NCBI GenBank assembly: GCA_900317815.1
Contig: ONIC01000108.1
Span: 1 to 35,034, forward strand
Direction: 5' to 3'
Length of the DNA stretch: 35,034 nt
Source of the DNA: an uncultured Eubacteriales bacterium
GTDB lineage: Bacteria; Bacillota; Clostridia; Oscillospirales; Acutalibacteraceae
The notes beneath the pieces are model-generated. The model made no database searches and was not told the DNA's origin. It was given only the letters and a program-made list of their open reading frames with translations. Below, one piece after another: positions 25,874 to 34,926 of the stretch. Position numbers and translations under genes: made by a program. Position 1 is the stretch's first letter; every line of letters begins with the position of its first letter.

Positions 25874-28327
25874 ATGTATAAATTTGAAGGATATTCGGAA
25901 AAAGCAAACAGAGCGCTCAATGCAGGCATAGAGTGCGCCGAGAGCCTTGCGCATACATGGTTCGGCTCGGAGCATATCCTGCTCGGCGTTCTCAGGGAAA
26001 ACACGAGCGCTGCCGCAAATGCGCTCGAAGAAGCGGGCGTGACGTTTGAGAAAGTCTTGTCGAGCGTCAAGGCGGAGCTTGGACAGGGCAGCGCAAGAGT
26101 AAAGATACAGCCTGCCGATTTCACGCCGAGGGCGAAAAGAACGCTTGAAAAAGCTATGCTGCTTCGAATGAAAATGGGTACGAGCTACGTCGGCACCAGT
26201 CATCTGATCCTTGCGATACTCGACGATGAGGACAGCGTAGCCTACAATATGATAACACGCTTCGGCGGCGATCCCGACAAGCTGATCAGTGAGCTTGAGA
26301 TCACGGACAAGCTCTCTTCCGACAGCGGCTCGTCAACGCCCGACTCGTCCTTTGCAAAGGGGAAAAAGGGCTCGACAAAGACGCTCTCACAGTTCGGAAG
26401 AGATCTCACGCAGCTTGCAGCTCAGGGTAAGATAGACCCCGTTATCGGCAGGGATAAGGAGATAGAGAGAGTTATACAGATACTTTCCCGAAGAACGAAA
26501 AACAACCCGTGCCTGATCGGTGAACCCGGTGTCGGCAAGACGGCCGTTGCGGAGGGACTTGCGCTGAAGATAACACGCGGCGAGGTGCCCGATCTGCTCA
26601 GAGACAAGCGTATCTTCTCGCTCGATCTGACGGGTATGATCGCAGGAACGAAATACCGCGGCGACTTCGAGGAACGAATTAAAAACGCTATCGACGAGGT
26701 GAAGAACAACGGGGACATAATCCTGTTTATAGACGAGCTTCACACGATAGTCGGAGCGGGCGCATCCGAGGGCGGCGGCGCAGACGCGGCAAATATTCTC
26801 AAACCGAGCCTTGCAAGAGGAGATTTTCAGGTCATCGGAGCTACCACGCTCAACGAGTACAGAAAGTACATCGAAAAGGATGCGGCTCTTGAAAGGCGTT
26901 TCCAGCCCGTGAATGTCGGGGAGCCGACACGGGAGGAGTCTGTCGAGATACTTAAAGGTCTGCGTGACAAGTACGAGGCTCACCACAAGGTAAAGATCAC
27001 AGATGAGGCGATCGAAGCGGCGGTCAATCTCTCGTCAAGATATATCAACGACAGATATCTGCCCGACAAGGCGATCGACCTCGTTGACGAGGCGGCGTCC
27101 AGAGTAAGGCTCGATACGTACAGCTCGCCCGACGGCATCAAGGAGCTTGAAGCGCAGATAAAGGCGCAGGAGAGCGAGCTTGAAAGCGCCGTTGACGCTC
27201 AGGAGTACGAGCGCTGTGCACAGATCAGAGACGGAATCAAAAAGCTCAAAGAGGAAAAGGATAACGCCGAGCGGAAGTGGCGTGAAAGCAGCCGCAGAAC
27301 GACAGGCGAAGTTACTGCGGAGGATATCGCAAATATTGTCTCGATGTGGACGGGCGTTCCCGTTGTGCAGCTGACCGAGGAGGAGAGCAAGCGTCTTCTC
27401 AAGCTCGAAGACAGGCTCCACGAGCGTGTTATCGGTCAGAACGAGGCCGTTTCGAGCGTTTCAAGGGCGATCAGGCGAGGCAGAGTGGGTCTTAAGGATC
27501 CCAAGAGACCGATCGGCTCGTTTATCTTCCTCGGCCCTACGGGCGTAGGCAAGACGGAGCTTACAAAGGCTCTTGCAGAGGCAATGTTCGGGTCGGAGGA
27601 CGCTATGATACGCCTTGATATGTCGGAGTATATGGAGAAGCACACCGTGGCAAAGCTCATCGGCTCGCCTCCGGGATATGTCGGCTATGACGAGGGCGGT
27701 CAGCTCACCGAGAAGGTGCGCCGCAAGCCGTATTCGGTAATACTCTTTGACGAGATCGAGAAGGCTCACCCCGACGTGTTCAATATGCTGCTCCAGATAC
27801 TTGACGACGGCAGACTGACGGACTCTCAGGGCAGAACGGTCGATTTCCGCAATACGGTCATCGTTATGACCTCGAATGTCGGCGCATCGCTCATCACAAA
27901 GGACGGCGCAAGGAAGCTCGGCTTTGCAAACGAGGATACGGAAGCCGACAACAGGAACATCAGAGAGACTGTCCTCGGAGAGCTGAAAAAGATGTTCAAG
28001 CCGGAATTTCTCAACCGTATCGATGATATAATCGTATTCTCGAAGCTCAGCCGCGATGAGATCAAGCAGATTGCAGGCAATATGCTTAAAACGCTGTCTA
28101 AGAGGCTTGAAGCTATGGATATCACCCTTACTTTCTCCGAGCAGGCGTGCGATAAGCTTGCCGAGGAGGGCTTTGACGATGTTTACGGCGCAAGACCGCT
28201 GCGCAGAACGATACAGTCGAAGATAGAGGACGTTGTCAGCGAGAAGATACTCGACGGCTCGATCAAAAAAGGCGATTCGGTAGAATGTACCTATGAAAAC
28301 GGAGAATTTACATTTGTAAGCAAATAA
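25874..28327 (+). CDS. clpC: ATP-dependent unfoldase ClpC
   Basis: ClpC is the AAA+ unfoldase that feeds proteins, including arginine-phosphorylated ones, to ClpP. The 817-residue product has the double N-domain (about 3-145), a first AAA module with GEPGVGKT (about 216), a middle domain with a UVR motif (about 436-465), a second AAA module with GPTGVGKTE (about 554) and a C-terminal D2 small domain. LGF in the segment GARKLGFAN fits the ClpP-binding loop. The ribosome binding site GGGAGG precedes the ATG. It is last in the ctsR operon and is followed by a strong terminator; clpP is not in the window. Confidence 0.97.
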   Translation: MYKFEGYSEKANRALNAGIECAESLAHTWFGSEHILLGVLRENTSAAANALEEAGVTFEKVLSSVKAELGQGSARVKIQPADFTPRAKRTLEKAMLLRMKMGTSYVGTSHLILAILDDEDSVAYNMITRFGGDPDKLISELEITDKLSSDSGSSTPDSSFAKGKKGSTKTLSQFGRDLTQLAAQGKIDPVIGRDKEIERVIQILSRRTKNNPCLIGEPGVGKTAVAEGLALKITRGEVPDLLRDKRIFSLDLTGMIAGTKYRGDFEERIKNAIDEVKNNGDIILFIDELHTIVGAGASEGGGADAANILKPSLARGDFQVIGATTLNEYRKYIEKDAALERRFQPVNVGEPTREESVEILKGLRDKYEAHHKVKITDEAIEAAVNLSSRYINDRYLPDKAIDLVDEAASRVRLDTYSSPDGIKELEAQIKAQESELESAVDAQEYERCAQIRDGIKKLKEEKDNAERKWRESSRRTTGEVTAEDIANIVSMWTGVPVVQLTEEESKRLLKLEDRLHERVIGQNEAVSSVSRAIRRGRVGLKDPKRPIGSFIFLGPTGVGKTELTKALAEAMFGSEDAMIRLDMSEYMEKHTVAKLIGSPPGYVGYDEGGQLTEKVRRKPYSVILFDEIEKAHPDVFNMLLQILDDGRLTDSQGRTVDFRNTVIVMTSNVGASLITKDGARKLGFANEDTEADNRNIRETVLGELKKMFKPEFLNRIDDIIVFSKLSRDEIKQIAGNMLKTLSKRLEAMDITLTFSEQACDKLAEEGFDDVYGARPLRRTIQSKIEDVVSEKILDGSIKKGDSVECTYENGEFTFVSK

Positions 28328-28333
28328 ATTCTG

Positions 28334-28372
28334 GCGCCCTTGCGGACATCAAGTCTGCGGGGCGCTTTTTTT
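28334..28372 (+). terminator. Terminator of the ctsR-clpC operon
   Basis: GCGCCC (28334-28339) pairs with GGGCGC (28360-28365), with an inner GCGGAC/GTCTGC stem, followed by seven T (28366-28372). Confidence 0.9.
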
Positions 28373-28419
28373 GCATCGGGTAAAAAATTTTAAAATAAAA
28401 AAAGGTATTACGAAATAAA

Positions 28420-28441
28420 TGTCGTATATATAATTACGACA
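28420..28441 (+). promoter_or_regulatory. Palindrome around a -10 box upstream of dnaG
   Basis: TGTCGTA (28420-28426) and TACGACA (28435-28441) are exact reverse complements flanking eight bases that contain TATAAT (28429-28434). No good -35 box lies 16-18 bp upstream (the best, TATTAC, is poor), which suggests an activator-dependent or repressed promoter for dnaG-sigA. The start codon of dnaG is 37 bases downstream. Confidence 0.55.
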
Positions 28442-28477
28442 AGATACTGCGGGATTTCCGCTTTGGGAGGTGAGATC

Positions 28478-30277
28478 TTGGCATTTCCCGATGATTTTAT
28501 GCGAGAACTGAGAAGCCGCAATGATATCGTTTCGACTGTCTCGTCTTACGTCCATCTCAGACAGAGGGGCAGAGTTATGGTCGGGCTGTGTCCGTTCCAT
28601 TCTGACAAGTCTCCGTCGTTTACGGTCTATCCCGATACCGATTCGTTTTACTGCTTCGGCTGTCAGGCGGGCGGCGATGTTGTGAAGTTTATATCGCTGA
28701 TCGAAAATCTCGATTACATCGACGCTGTAAAGCTGCTTGCGTCACGCTCGGGTCTTCAGATGCCCGAGAACCGCTACGATCCCGACGACGGTATGCGAAA
28801 GCTCAAGCTGCTTATCTATGAGATCAACCGTGAGGCGGCGAGGAAGTACTACGAAACGCTGTATGGCGCCGACGGCAGGGAGGGACTTGATTACCTGCGT
28901 GAAAAGCGCGCACTTGACGACGGGACGATAAGAAAATTCGGACTTGGGTTTGCGCCGAACAAGCGCTCGGAGCTGACCGACTATCTGATGAACAAGGGGT
29001 ACAAGCTGTCCGATCTTGTGACGGCGAACCTGACCGTTCAGGGACGTGAGGGGCCTTACGACCGCTTCCGCAACAGGATTATGTTCCCGATCATAGACGT
29101 TATGGGAAACGTGATAGCGTTCGGCGGCCGGATCATGACTGACGAGAAGCCGAAGTATCTCAACACGTCCGATACGCCTGCATACAAGAAGACGAACAAC
29201 CTTTACTCGCTCAATCTCGCCCGTCATACGAAGTCGGACAAGCTGATACTATGCGAGGGGTATATGGACGTTATCGCACTCTACCGCGCAGGCTTTGACA
29301 ACGCTGTCGGCGGACTCGGAACGGCGCTGACGGAGGAGCAGGTACGGCTTTTAAGGCGGTACCGCAAGGACGTTGTGCTTTGTTACGACTCGGACGAGGC
29401 GGGGCAGAAGGCGGCAGTCAGGGCGATGCAGCTTTGCGACAAACAGGGAGTGAACACCCGTGTGATAAAGGTGCCCGACGGAAAGGATCCCGACGAGTAT
29501 ATCAAACGCCACGGCTCTAACGGCTACATAAAATTCAAGGCACTCGTTGAAGGCTCGTCAAACGATGTCGAGTATTTTTTTGACACGCTCAGGGACAAGT
29601 ACGACACATCGACGCTCGACGGGAAATTTTCGGCGCTCGACGAAGCGGCAAAGTTCCTCGCCGCAGTCACAAACCCCGTAAAGAGAGATCTCTACACGGG
29701 AAAGATCTGTGACGAGATGGGCGTTAAGCGGGAGTCTCTCGAACCGCTCATACAAACAGAGCTGCGGCACATAGACAGAAGAGAGGAATCCGCCGAAAAG
29801 CGCAGGCTCAGGGAGAACCTGACGGGGCAAAGCGGCAGCGGGCAGGACTCCGCATACAAAGCGAAAACGCCGAGAGCGGGAAAAGCGGAGGAGATGCTGA
29901 CAGCGCTGCTGATCGCGCACCCCGAAATGGCAGGCACGGTAAGCTCGAAGCTCAGCGCGGAAAACTTCACTGTTCCGCTGACGAGAAAGCTGTTCACGGA
30001 GATAACCGAGCGGATAAAAAGCGGCAGATCTGCGGGTCTGACGGAGCTTTCGGAGGGACTTTCGAGCGACGAAAACTCACACATAGCCGGAATGATCGCC
30101 AGGTTTTACGACGCTGCGGGAGCAAGCGCTTCGCCTGCTCTGTGCGATGAGTACGTGAATGTGATACTCGAGGAAAACGCGCGGCGTTCGAGCGAGGAGC
30201 TTTCAAAGGAATCCGACGAGGAAATAGCGGCTTACCTTAAATCGCTCAAGGCGAGCAAACATAGGAAACATTCGTAA
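28478..30277 (+). CDS. dnaG: DNA primase
   Basis: DnaG makes RNA primers for replication. TTG 28478 follows GGGAGGTGA (28465-28473) and gives 599 residues; an upstream TTG at 28463 overlaps that site. The CHC2 zinc finger has Cys38, His41, Cys59 and Cys62. The TOPRIM domain shows LILCEGYMDVIAL (about 260) and CYDSDEAG (about 302), the acidic metal-binding residues. The C-terminal ~150 residues form the helicase-interaction domain. sigA follows after 49 bases, the common dnaG-sigA pairing. Confidence 0.96.
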   Translation: MAFPDDFMRELRSRNDIVSTVSSYVHLRQRGRVMVGLCPFHSDKSPSFTVYPDTDSFYCFGCQAGGDVVKFISLIENLDYIDAVKLLASRSGLQMPENRYDPDDGMRKLKLLIYEINREAARKYYETLYGADGREGLDYLREKRALDDGTIRKFGLGFAPNKRSELTDYLMNKGYKLSDLVTANLTVQGREGPYDRFRNRIMFPIIDVMGNVIAFGGRIMTDEKPKYLNTSDTPAYKKTNNLYSLNLARHTKSDKLILCEGYMDVIALYRAGFDNAVGGLGTALTEEQVRLLRRYRKDVVLCYDSDEAGQKAAVRAMQLCDKQGVNTRVIKVPDGKDPDEYIKRHGSNGYIKFKALVEGSSNDVEYFFDTLRDKYDTSTLDGKFSALDEAAKFLAAVTNPVKRDLYTGKICDEMGVKRESLEPLIQTELRHIDRREESAEKRRLRENLTGQSGSGQDSAYKAKTPRAGKAEEMLTALLIAHPEMAGTVSSKLSAENFTVPLTRKLFTEITERIKSGRSAGLTELSEGLSSDENSHIAGMIARFYDAAGASASPALCDEYVNVILEENARRSSEELSKESDEEIAAYLKSLKASKHRKHS

Positions 30278-30326
30278 CAAAAAGATATATGCAAAAACAG
30301 AGAAAAGAAAAGAGAGGAAATGAACT

Positions 30327-31427
30327 ATGTCTGTAACAACACCCGATAAGAAAACTATTCTCAAGGAGCTTGCCGAGAAGGGAAAGCTCAAGGGCAGCCT
30401 TTCGAATAAGGAGATCCTTGACGCTATGGGCGAGATCGACTTCGATCCCGAACAGCTTGAAAAATTCTACGACTCGCTCGAGGCTGCGGGCGTTGACATC
30501 ATCGACGACTTTGACGATGTGAACCAGTTTGAAAACATCGAAAACGAGCTTGCCGCAAGCGGAGAGACTGCTCCCTCGGACAGCGGCGACGGCTCGATCG
30601 CTATTGACGATCCCGTAAAGGTCTACCTCAAGGAGATCGGAAAGGTCCCGCTTCTGACGAGCGAGGAGGAGATAGATCTTGCGATCAGGATCAAGGAGGG
30701 CGACGCCGCCGCAAAGAAGCGTCTGTCCGAGGCGAATCTGAGACTTGTTGTCAGCATTGCGAAGAGATATCTCGGCAGGGGTATGCAGTTCCTCGATCTT
30801 ATCCAGGAGGGCAATCTCGGTCTTATCAAGGCGGTAGAAAAATTCGACTACACAAAGGGCTTCAAGTTCTCTACATACGCCACATGGTGGATCCGTCAGG
30901 CGATCACGAGAGCTATCGCGGATCAGGCGAGAACTATCAGAATCCCCGTTCACATGGTCGAGACGATCAACAAGGTAAAGAAGGTATCGTCTCAGCTTCT
31001 CCACATCAACGGTCACGAGCCGAGCGCAGAGGAGATCGCAGAGGAGCTCGATATGCCTGTCGATAAGGTGCGTGATATCATGCGTGTGGCTCAGGAGCCT
31101 GTATCGCTTGAAACGCCTATCGGTGAGGAGGAGGATTCTCACCTCGGAGACTTTATCCCCGACGACGATGCGCCCGCGCCAGCAGATGCTGCAAGCCACA
31201 CTATGCTCAAGGAACAGCTCGCAGAGGTGCTCGACACGCTGACTCCGAGAGAGGAGAAGGTGCTTATCCTGCGCTTCGGTCTTGAGGACGGCCGCTCCAG
31301 AACGCTCGAAGAGGTAGGCAGAGAATTCAGGGTAACGCGCGAGCGTATCCGCCAGATCGAGGCTAAGGCTCTGCGCAAGCTCAGACACCCGACCCGCAGC
31401 AAGAGACTCAAGGACTTCCTTGATTGA
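30327..31427 (+). CDS. sigA: Primary sigma factor SigA (RpoD)
   Basis: The 366-residue vegetative sigma factor has region 1.2 ([20 protein letters not shown]), region 2 ([20 protein letters not shown] and [20 protein letters not shown]), region 3 ([15 protein letters not shown]) and region 4.2 ([29 protein letters not shown]). The short region 1.1 at the N-terminus is acidic and typical of Firmicutes. A GAGAGGAAATG-type site precedes the ATG. It is cotranscribed with dnaG and should recognise the TTGACA/TATAAT promoters seen in this window. Confidence 0.97.
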   Translation: MSVTTPDKKTILKELAEKGKLKGSLSNKEILDAMGEIDFDPEQLEKFYDSLEAAGVDIIDDFDDVNQFENIENELAASGETAPSDSGDGSIAIDDPVKVYLKEIGKVPLLTSEEEIDLAIRIKEGDAAAKKRLSEANLRLVVSIAKRYLGRGMQFLDLIQEGNLGLIKAVEKFDYTKGFKFSTYATWWIRQAITRAIADQARTIRIPVHMVETINKVKKVSSQLLHINGHEPSAEEIAEELDMPVDKVRDIMRVAQEPVSLETPIGEEEDSHLGDFIPDDDAPAPADAASHTMLKEQLAEVLDTLTPREEKVLILRFGLEDGRSRTLEEVGREFRVTRERIRQIEAKALRKLRHPTRSKRLKDFLD

Positions 31428-31461
31428 TGTCTGCAATTACAGATTATCCCGATGATTGGCT

Positions 31462-31863
31462 ATGAAGGATTATCAGACTGTTGAAAAAATGCTTGACGAT
31501 ATTCTTGACGATACGCCCGCTGAGCTCTTTCGGGAGCTTTCGGGCGGCGTTATGCTGTCCGAAAAAGTGAAGCTGCACCCGAACAGCCTTCCCTACAGAC
31601 CGCTGTACATACTCGGAGAGTACCACTTCGATCCGACAGGGCGGTATATCGTAATATATTTCGGCTCGTTCAACGAGGTACACGGTAATCTCTCCGATGA
31701 ACAATTCTACGAAAAATTAAGGCACACCTTCGCTCATGAGCTTCGCCACCATGTCGAGCAGCTTGCGGGAGTGCGTGACCTCGAACGCTTTGATGACGAG
31801 CGCTTCGGGCGTTACATCAGCGGTGTCGATATAGCTGAATTTCACGAGCCGCCTATTGATTAA
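31462..31863 (+). CDS. Small zincin-like metallopeptidase family protein
   Basis: The 133-residue product contains HELRHHVE (residues 92-99), an HExxH zinc-peptidase motif, near the end of a compact alpha/beta domain with PLYILGEYHFDPTGRYIVIYFGSF. Short proteins of this kind match the minimal zincin group often placed behind housekeeping genes; substrates are unknown. I chose ATG 31462 over TTG 31456; neither has a clear ribosome binding site, so coupling to sigA, whose stop is 34 bases upstream, is possible. The third metal ligand is not certain. Confidence 0.78.
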   Translation: MKDYQTVEKMLDDILDDTPAELFRELSGGVMLSEKVKLHPNSLPYRPLYILGEYHFDPTGRYIVIYFGSFNEVHGNLSDEQFYEKLRHTFAHELRHHVEQLAGVRDLERFDDERFGRYISGVDIAEFHEPPID

Positions 31864-31906
31864 TGTTGTTTGATTTGATGTTTTTTTACAATATACCAAA
31901 CGTCTA

Positions 31907-31935
31907 TTGACTTTTGCCGAATTTTGTATTATTAT
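31907..31935 (+). promoter_or_regulatory. Promoter of murA
   Basis: TTGACT (31907-31912), 17 bp, TATTAT (31930-31935). Initiation near 31942 gives an unusually long leader of about 340 nt before the murA GTG. Confidence 0.72.
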
Positions 31936-31953
31936 TTTCTTTATAGAGTAGAA

Positions 31954-31989
31954 GGTAAGCGTGGAAGTGTGTGCGCTTACCCGATTTTT
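31954..31989 (+). terminator. Attenuator-like terminator in the murA leader
   Basis: GGTAAGCG (31954-31961) and CGCTTACC (31974-31981) form a perfect 8-bp stem with a 12-nt loop, followed by CGA and five T (31985-31989). It lies about a dozen bases after the predicted murA transcription start and about 90 bases after the zincin stop. It could end sigA-operon transcripts or attenuate murA transcription. Confidence 0.65.
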
Positions 31990-31995
31990 CTCTGT

Positions 31996-32069
31996 AAAAG
32001 GATAAAGAAAAGAAAAATCAGAGAATCGGAAAGAGAAGATCCGAAAGAAAAGAACAGAAAGAAAAGAAA
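31996..32069 (+). other. Purine tract in the murA leader
   Basis: 65 of 74 bases are A or G on the plus strand, right after the attenuator-like hairpin. It would be an unstructured, A/G-rich mRNA segment. An open frame through it encodes only a Lys/Arg/Glu-rich run that reflects base composition. The remaining leader, 32070-32280, contains an unsupported 72-codon frame starting at ATG 32078 that overlaps the murA start by 16 bases. Confidence 0.6.
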
Positions 32070-32280
32070 CTGCGAAGATGAACGGCAAGAGCGCTGCCCT
32101 GCCGTCAGGGAATATCGGAAAGAGATCAAGGGAATCACGGCAGCGCAAAAAGGGAGCGCCCGCACTGTGTACAGATCCGGTGTGGCGGGCAGGAAACGCG
32201 ACGGACGCAAAACAAAAAACGGCGTCCGCAGATGCCGTCTCGATCGTTTTGACGGCGCTTATGAATGGAGTGTTACCCAA

Positions 32281-33579
32281 GTGGATGTATTTGTGATAAA
32301 CGGCGGTAAAAAGCTTTACGGAACTGTCAATATCAGCGGCGCTAAAAACTCCGCTGTTGCTATAATTCCTGCGGTCGTTCTTTGCGACGAGCCGTGTGTG
32401 ATCGAAAATCTTCCGAAGATCAGGGACGTGTCCGTCATTCTTGAGATACTCAAGACTATGGGCGCAAAGGTAACGAGGATCGGCGGTGACAGCTCGCGCG
32501 TCAGGATCGACCCCCGCCCGATCAAGGATTACCATGTAAACTGCGAAAGACTTGTGGGGGATATGAGAGCCTCTTACTATCTGCTCGGCGCGCTGCTCGG
32601 AAAGTTCGGTGCAGCTGTCGTTCCGTCCTCGGGCGGATGCAGCTTCTGCGACAGACCCATTGACCTTCACATCAAGGCTTTCCGCGCTCTCGGCGCTCAG
32701 TGCAAGCTGCTTTCGGACAGGGTAGAGCTTACGAGCGAGAAGCTCGAGGGCAGAAATATCGACTTTGACGTAGTGTCGGTAGGCGCTACGATGAATGCTA
32801 TGCTTGCGGCAGTAAGAGTTCCCGGCAGGACCGTTATTGCGCGCGCCGCAAAGGAGCCGCATATCGTCGATCTTGCGAACTTCCTCAACTCGATGGGAGC
32901 AAACGTCAAGGGCGCAGGCACCGATGTTATCAAGATAAAGGGCGTGGAGCATCTCCACGGCTGCACATATTCGATCATTCCCGATCAGATCGAGGCAGGC
33001 ACTTATATGGCTGCGGTCGCTGCAACGGGCGGCGACGTTACGATCACGGGCGTTATCCCCGAGCACCTCGAGTCCATCACGACAAAGCTGCGTGACACGG
33101 GCACAACGGTAGAGGAGTTTGACGAGGCGGTCAGAGTCGTCCGTGAAGGTCCGCTCTACAGCTGCAACGTCAAGACGATGCCTCACCCCGGATTCCCGAC
33201 AGATATGCAGCCGCAGTTTGTCGCTCTTCTATGCTCGGCACAGGGAAAGAGCCGTGTTATGGAGTGCGTCTGGGAGACACGCTTTTCATACGTTCCGCAG
33301 CTTCGCAAAATGGGCGCAGACATTATAGAGAACGGCAACACCGCTCATATCGACGGCAAGGATAAGCTCCACGGAGCAAAAGTCAGAGCTCTCGATCTTC
33401 GCGCGGGCGCCGCTATGGTGATCGCGGGACTTGCCGCAACGGGCACAACTCAGATCTCCGAAGTCCGCTACATCGAGCGCGGATATGAAAAGATCATCGA
33501 AAAGCTCACGGCGCTGGGCGCAGACATCGGCAGACAGATCGTCATTGAAACTACGAATGACGATGTTGAGCTTGACTAA
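32281..33579 (+). CDS. murA: UDP-N-acetylglucosamine 1-carboxyvinyltransferase
   Basis: MurA transfers enolpyruvate from phosphoenolpyruvate to UDP-GlcNAc, the first committed step of peptidoglycan synthesis. Start set at GTG 32281, ten bases after GGAG, because residues from there (VDVFVINGGKKLYGTVNISGAKN) align with MurA N-termini; the frame stays open further upstream but runs into the promoter. This gives 432 residues. Lys22 and Asn23 fit the substrate-binding KN pair. The catalytic Cys is Cys120 in SSGGCSFCDRPIDLH; Cys is the fosfomycin-sensitive form. An extra Cys at 123 replaces the usual Gly. The C-terminus YIERGYEKIIEKLTALGAD is normal. Confidence 0.96.
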   Translation: MDVFVINGGKKLYGTVNISGAKNSAVAIIPAVVLCDEPCVIENLPKIRDVSVILEILKTMGAKVTRIGGDSSRVRIDPRPIKDYHVNCERLVGDMRASYYLLGALLGKFGAAVVPSSGGCSFCDRPIDLHIKAFRALGAQCKLLSDRVELTSEKLEGRNIDFDVVSVGATMNAMLAAVRVPGRTVIARAAKEPHIVDLANFLNSMGANVKGAGTDVIKIKGVEHLHGCTYSIIPDQIEAGTYMAAVAATGGDVTITGVIPEHLESITTKLRDTGTTVEEFDEAVRVVREGPLYSCNVKTMPHPGFPTDMQPQFVALLCSAQGKSRVMECVWETRFSYVPQLRKMGADIIENGNTAHIDGKDKLHGAKVRALDLRAGAAMVIAGLAATGTTQISEVRYIERGYEKIIEKLTALGADIGRQIVIETTNDDVELD

Positions 33580-33592
33580 ATAAAAATATAAT

Positions 33593-33630
33593 TCCGCCGC
33601 AGATCGGGTGTTCCCGCGCGGCGGATTTTT
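33593..33630 (+). terminator. Terminator between murA and walJ
   Basis: TCCGCCGC (33593-33600) pairs with GCGGCGGA (33618-33625), with an inner CGGG/CCCG stem, then five T (33626-33630). walJ starts 15 bases later with no room for a promoter after the hairpin, so walJ-rlmH probably depends on read-through or on a promoter inside murA. Confidence 0.82.
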
Positions 33631-33644
33631 AAAGGAATGATATC

Positions 33645-34433
33645 ATGGCAAAGGTGATCCCTCTTTTCAGCGGCAGCAGCGGAAACAGCTATCTTATCTG
33701 CTCGGGCGGAAGCTCGCTGCTGATAGATGTCGGAAGGAATGCCAAGCAGACGACGCTTGCGCTCGAAAAAAACGGCGTTGACCCGAAAAGCATAGAGGCG
33801 GTATTTATTACGCACGAGCACACCGATCATGTTCAGGGGCTGCGTGTTTTCGCAAATAAATATAACCTTCCCGTTTTTATGAGCGAGGGCACGAAAAATG
33901 CGCTTGCACAGAAAAGATACATAGACGATAAAACGAGGTGCTATATCATCGGCAGCGGCGGTGTCGATCTTTCAACGATGCACATTGACCGCTTTCCGAT
34001 CTCTCACGACTGCGCAGAGGGCTGCGGCTACAGAGTAGATATGGGAAACAGGAGATTTGCTCTTGCGACCGATCTCGGATATGTGTCGGAGGAGGTCGAG
34101 CAGGCGCTGCTCGGCTGTGACGCAGTGACGATAGAGTCAAACCACGATGTGAATATGCTGAGAATGGGACCGTACCCGTACATTTTAAAGCGGCGCATAA
34201 TGTCCGACAAGGGACATTTATCGAACACGGTCTGCTCGGAGCTTTTGCCGAAGCTTGTAAAGGGCGGCACGAAGCGTTTTATTCTGGCGCATCTGAGCCG
34301 TGAGAACAATATGCCCGAGATAGCGTATCGGGAGTCGCTCAACGTCCTCAACGAGAACGATATGGAGCTTATGAGCGATTTCACGCTCGACGTAGCGCCC
34401 GTTGAAACAGACGGCACGGCGGTTATTTTCTGA
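33645..34433 (+). CDS. walJ: WalJ/YycJ-type metallo-beta-lactamase-fold hydrolase
   Basis: The 262-residue product has the metallo-beta-lactamase metal motif HEHTDH (residues 57-62), an N-terminal FSGSSGNSYLI, and the later ligands GYRVDMGNRRFALATDLGY and SNHDV, then HLSREN. This matches WalJ (YycJ), a probable nuclease linked to replication and cell-wall control in Firmicutes. AAAGGA lies eight bases before the ATG. The walKR two-component genes usually near it are not here. rlmH follows after ten bases, a common pairing. Confidence 0.9.
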   Translation: MAKVIPLFSGSSGNSYLICSGGSSLLIDVGRNAKQTTLALEKNGVDPKSIEAVFITHEHTDHVQGLRVFANKYNLPVFMSEGTKNALAQKRYIDDKTRCYIIGSGGVDLSTMHIDRFPISHDCAEGCGYRVDMGNRRFALATDLGYVSEEVEQALLGCDAVTIESNHDVNMLRMGPYPYILKRRIMSDKGHLSNTVCSELLPKLVKGGTKRFILAHLSRENNMPEIAYRESLNVLNENDMELMSDFTLDVAPVETDGTAVIF

Positions 34434-34443
34434 GGGTGATAAA

Positions 34444-34926
34444 ATGCTGAGAGTAAATCTGATATGTGTCGGAAAACTGAAGGAGAAGTATCTCAGGGAC
34501 GCAGTGAACGAGTACTCGAAAAGACTGTCGGCGTTCTGCAAATTCTCGGTGATCGAGGTCGATGAAGAAAAGACGAACGATGACCCGAACGAGGCGGGGA
34601 TAAAGACGATACTGGACGCAGAAGGCAGGCGTATCCTTGCAAAGTGCGACCGCTCCGATCTTCTGATAGCGATGTGTATAGAGGGCGGACAGATGAGCTC
34701 GGAAAAGCTCGCCCGCTACATATCCGATCGGGCAGTTTCGGGAGTCAGCACGATAGATCTCATTATCGGCGGGAGCTGGGGACTGTCGGACGAGGTGAAA
34801 AGCCGCGCGAAGCTGAAGCTCTCGATGTCGCAGATGACCTTCCCGCACCAGCTTGCGCGCGTTATGCTCTGCGAACAGCTCTACCGCGCGTTCTCGATAA
34901 ACGCAGGGACGAAATATCACAAATAA
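34444..34926 (+). CDS. rlmH: 23S rRNA (pseudouridine-1915-N3)-methyltransferase RlmH
   Basis: RlmH is a small SPOUT methyltransferase that methylates pseudouridine 1915 in helix 69 of 23S rRNA. The 160-residue length is normal. Diagnostic parts are the N-terminal NLICVGKLKEKYLRDAVNEY, the SAM-binding knot with LIIGGSWGLS, and the C-terminal MTFPHQLARVMLCEQLYRAF ending in YHK. The ribosome binding site GAGGGTGAT overlaps the walJ stop. In staphylococci the 3' end of this gene is the SCCmec insertion site; the gene here is intact. Confidence 0.97.
   Translation: MLRVNLICVGKLKEKYLRDAVNEYSKRLSAFCKFSVIEVDEEKTNDDPNEAGIKTILDAEGRRILAKCDRSDLLIAMCIEGGQMSSEKLARYISDRAVSGVSTIDLIIGGSWGLSDEVKSRAKLKLSMSQMTFPHQLARVMLCEQLYRAFSINAGTKYHK

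Noticed and set aside
31924..32280. N-terminal extension of MurA by 119 codons
   Set aside because: The extension overlaps the promoter and hairpin, is a Lys/Arg/Glu run dictated by the purine tract, and MurA homologues begin at the GTG chosen.
32078..32296. 72-residue leader protein upstream of murA
   Set aside because: No good ribosome binding site and no family resemblance; kept only as part of the leader finding, not as a gene.
31717..33186. 489-codon minus-strand frame opposite murA
   Set aside because: It crosses the murA promoter and leader and shows no protein family signal.
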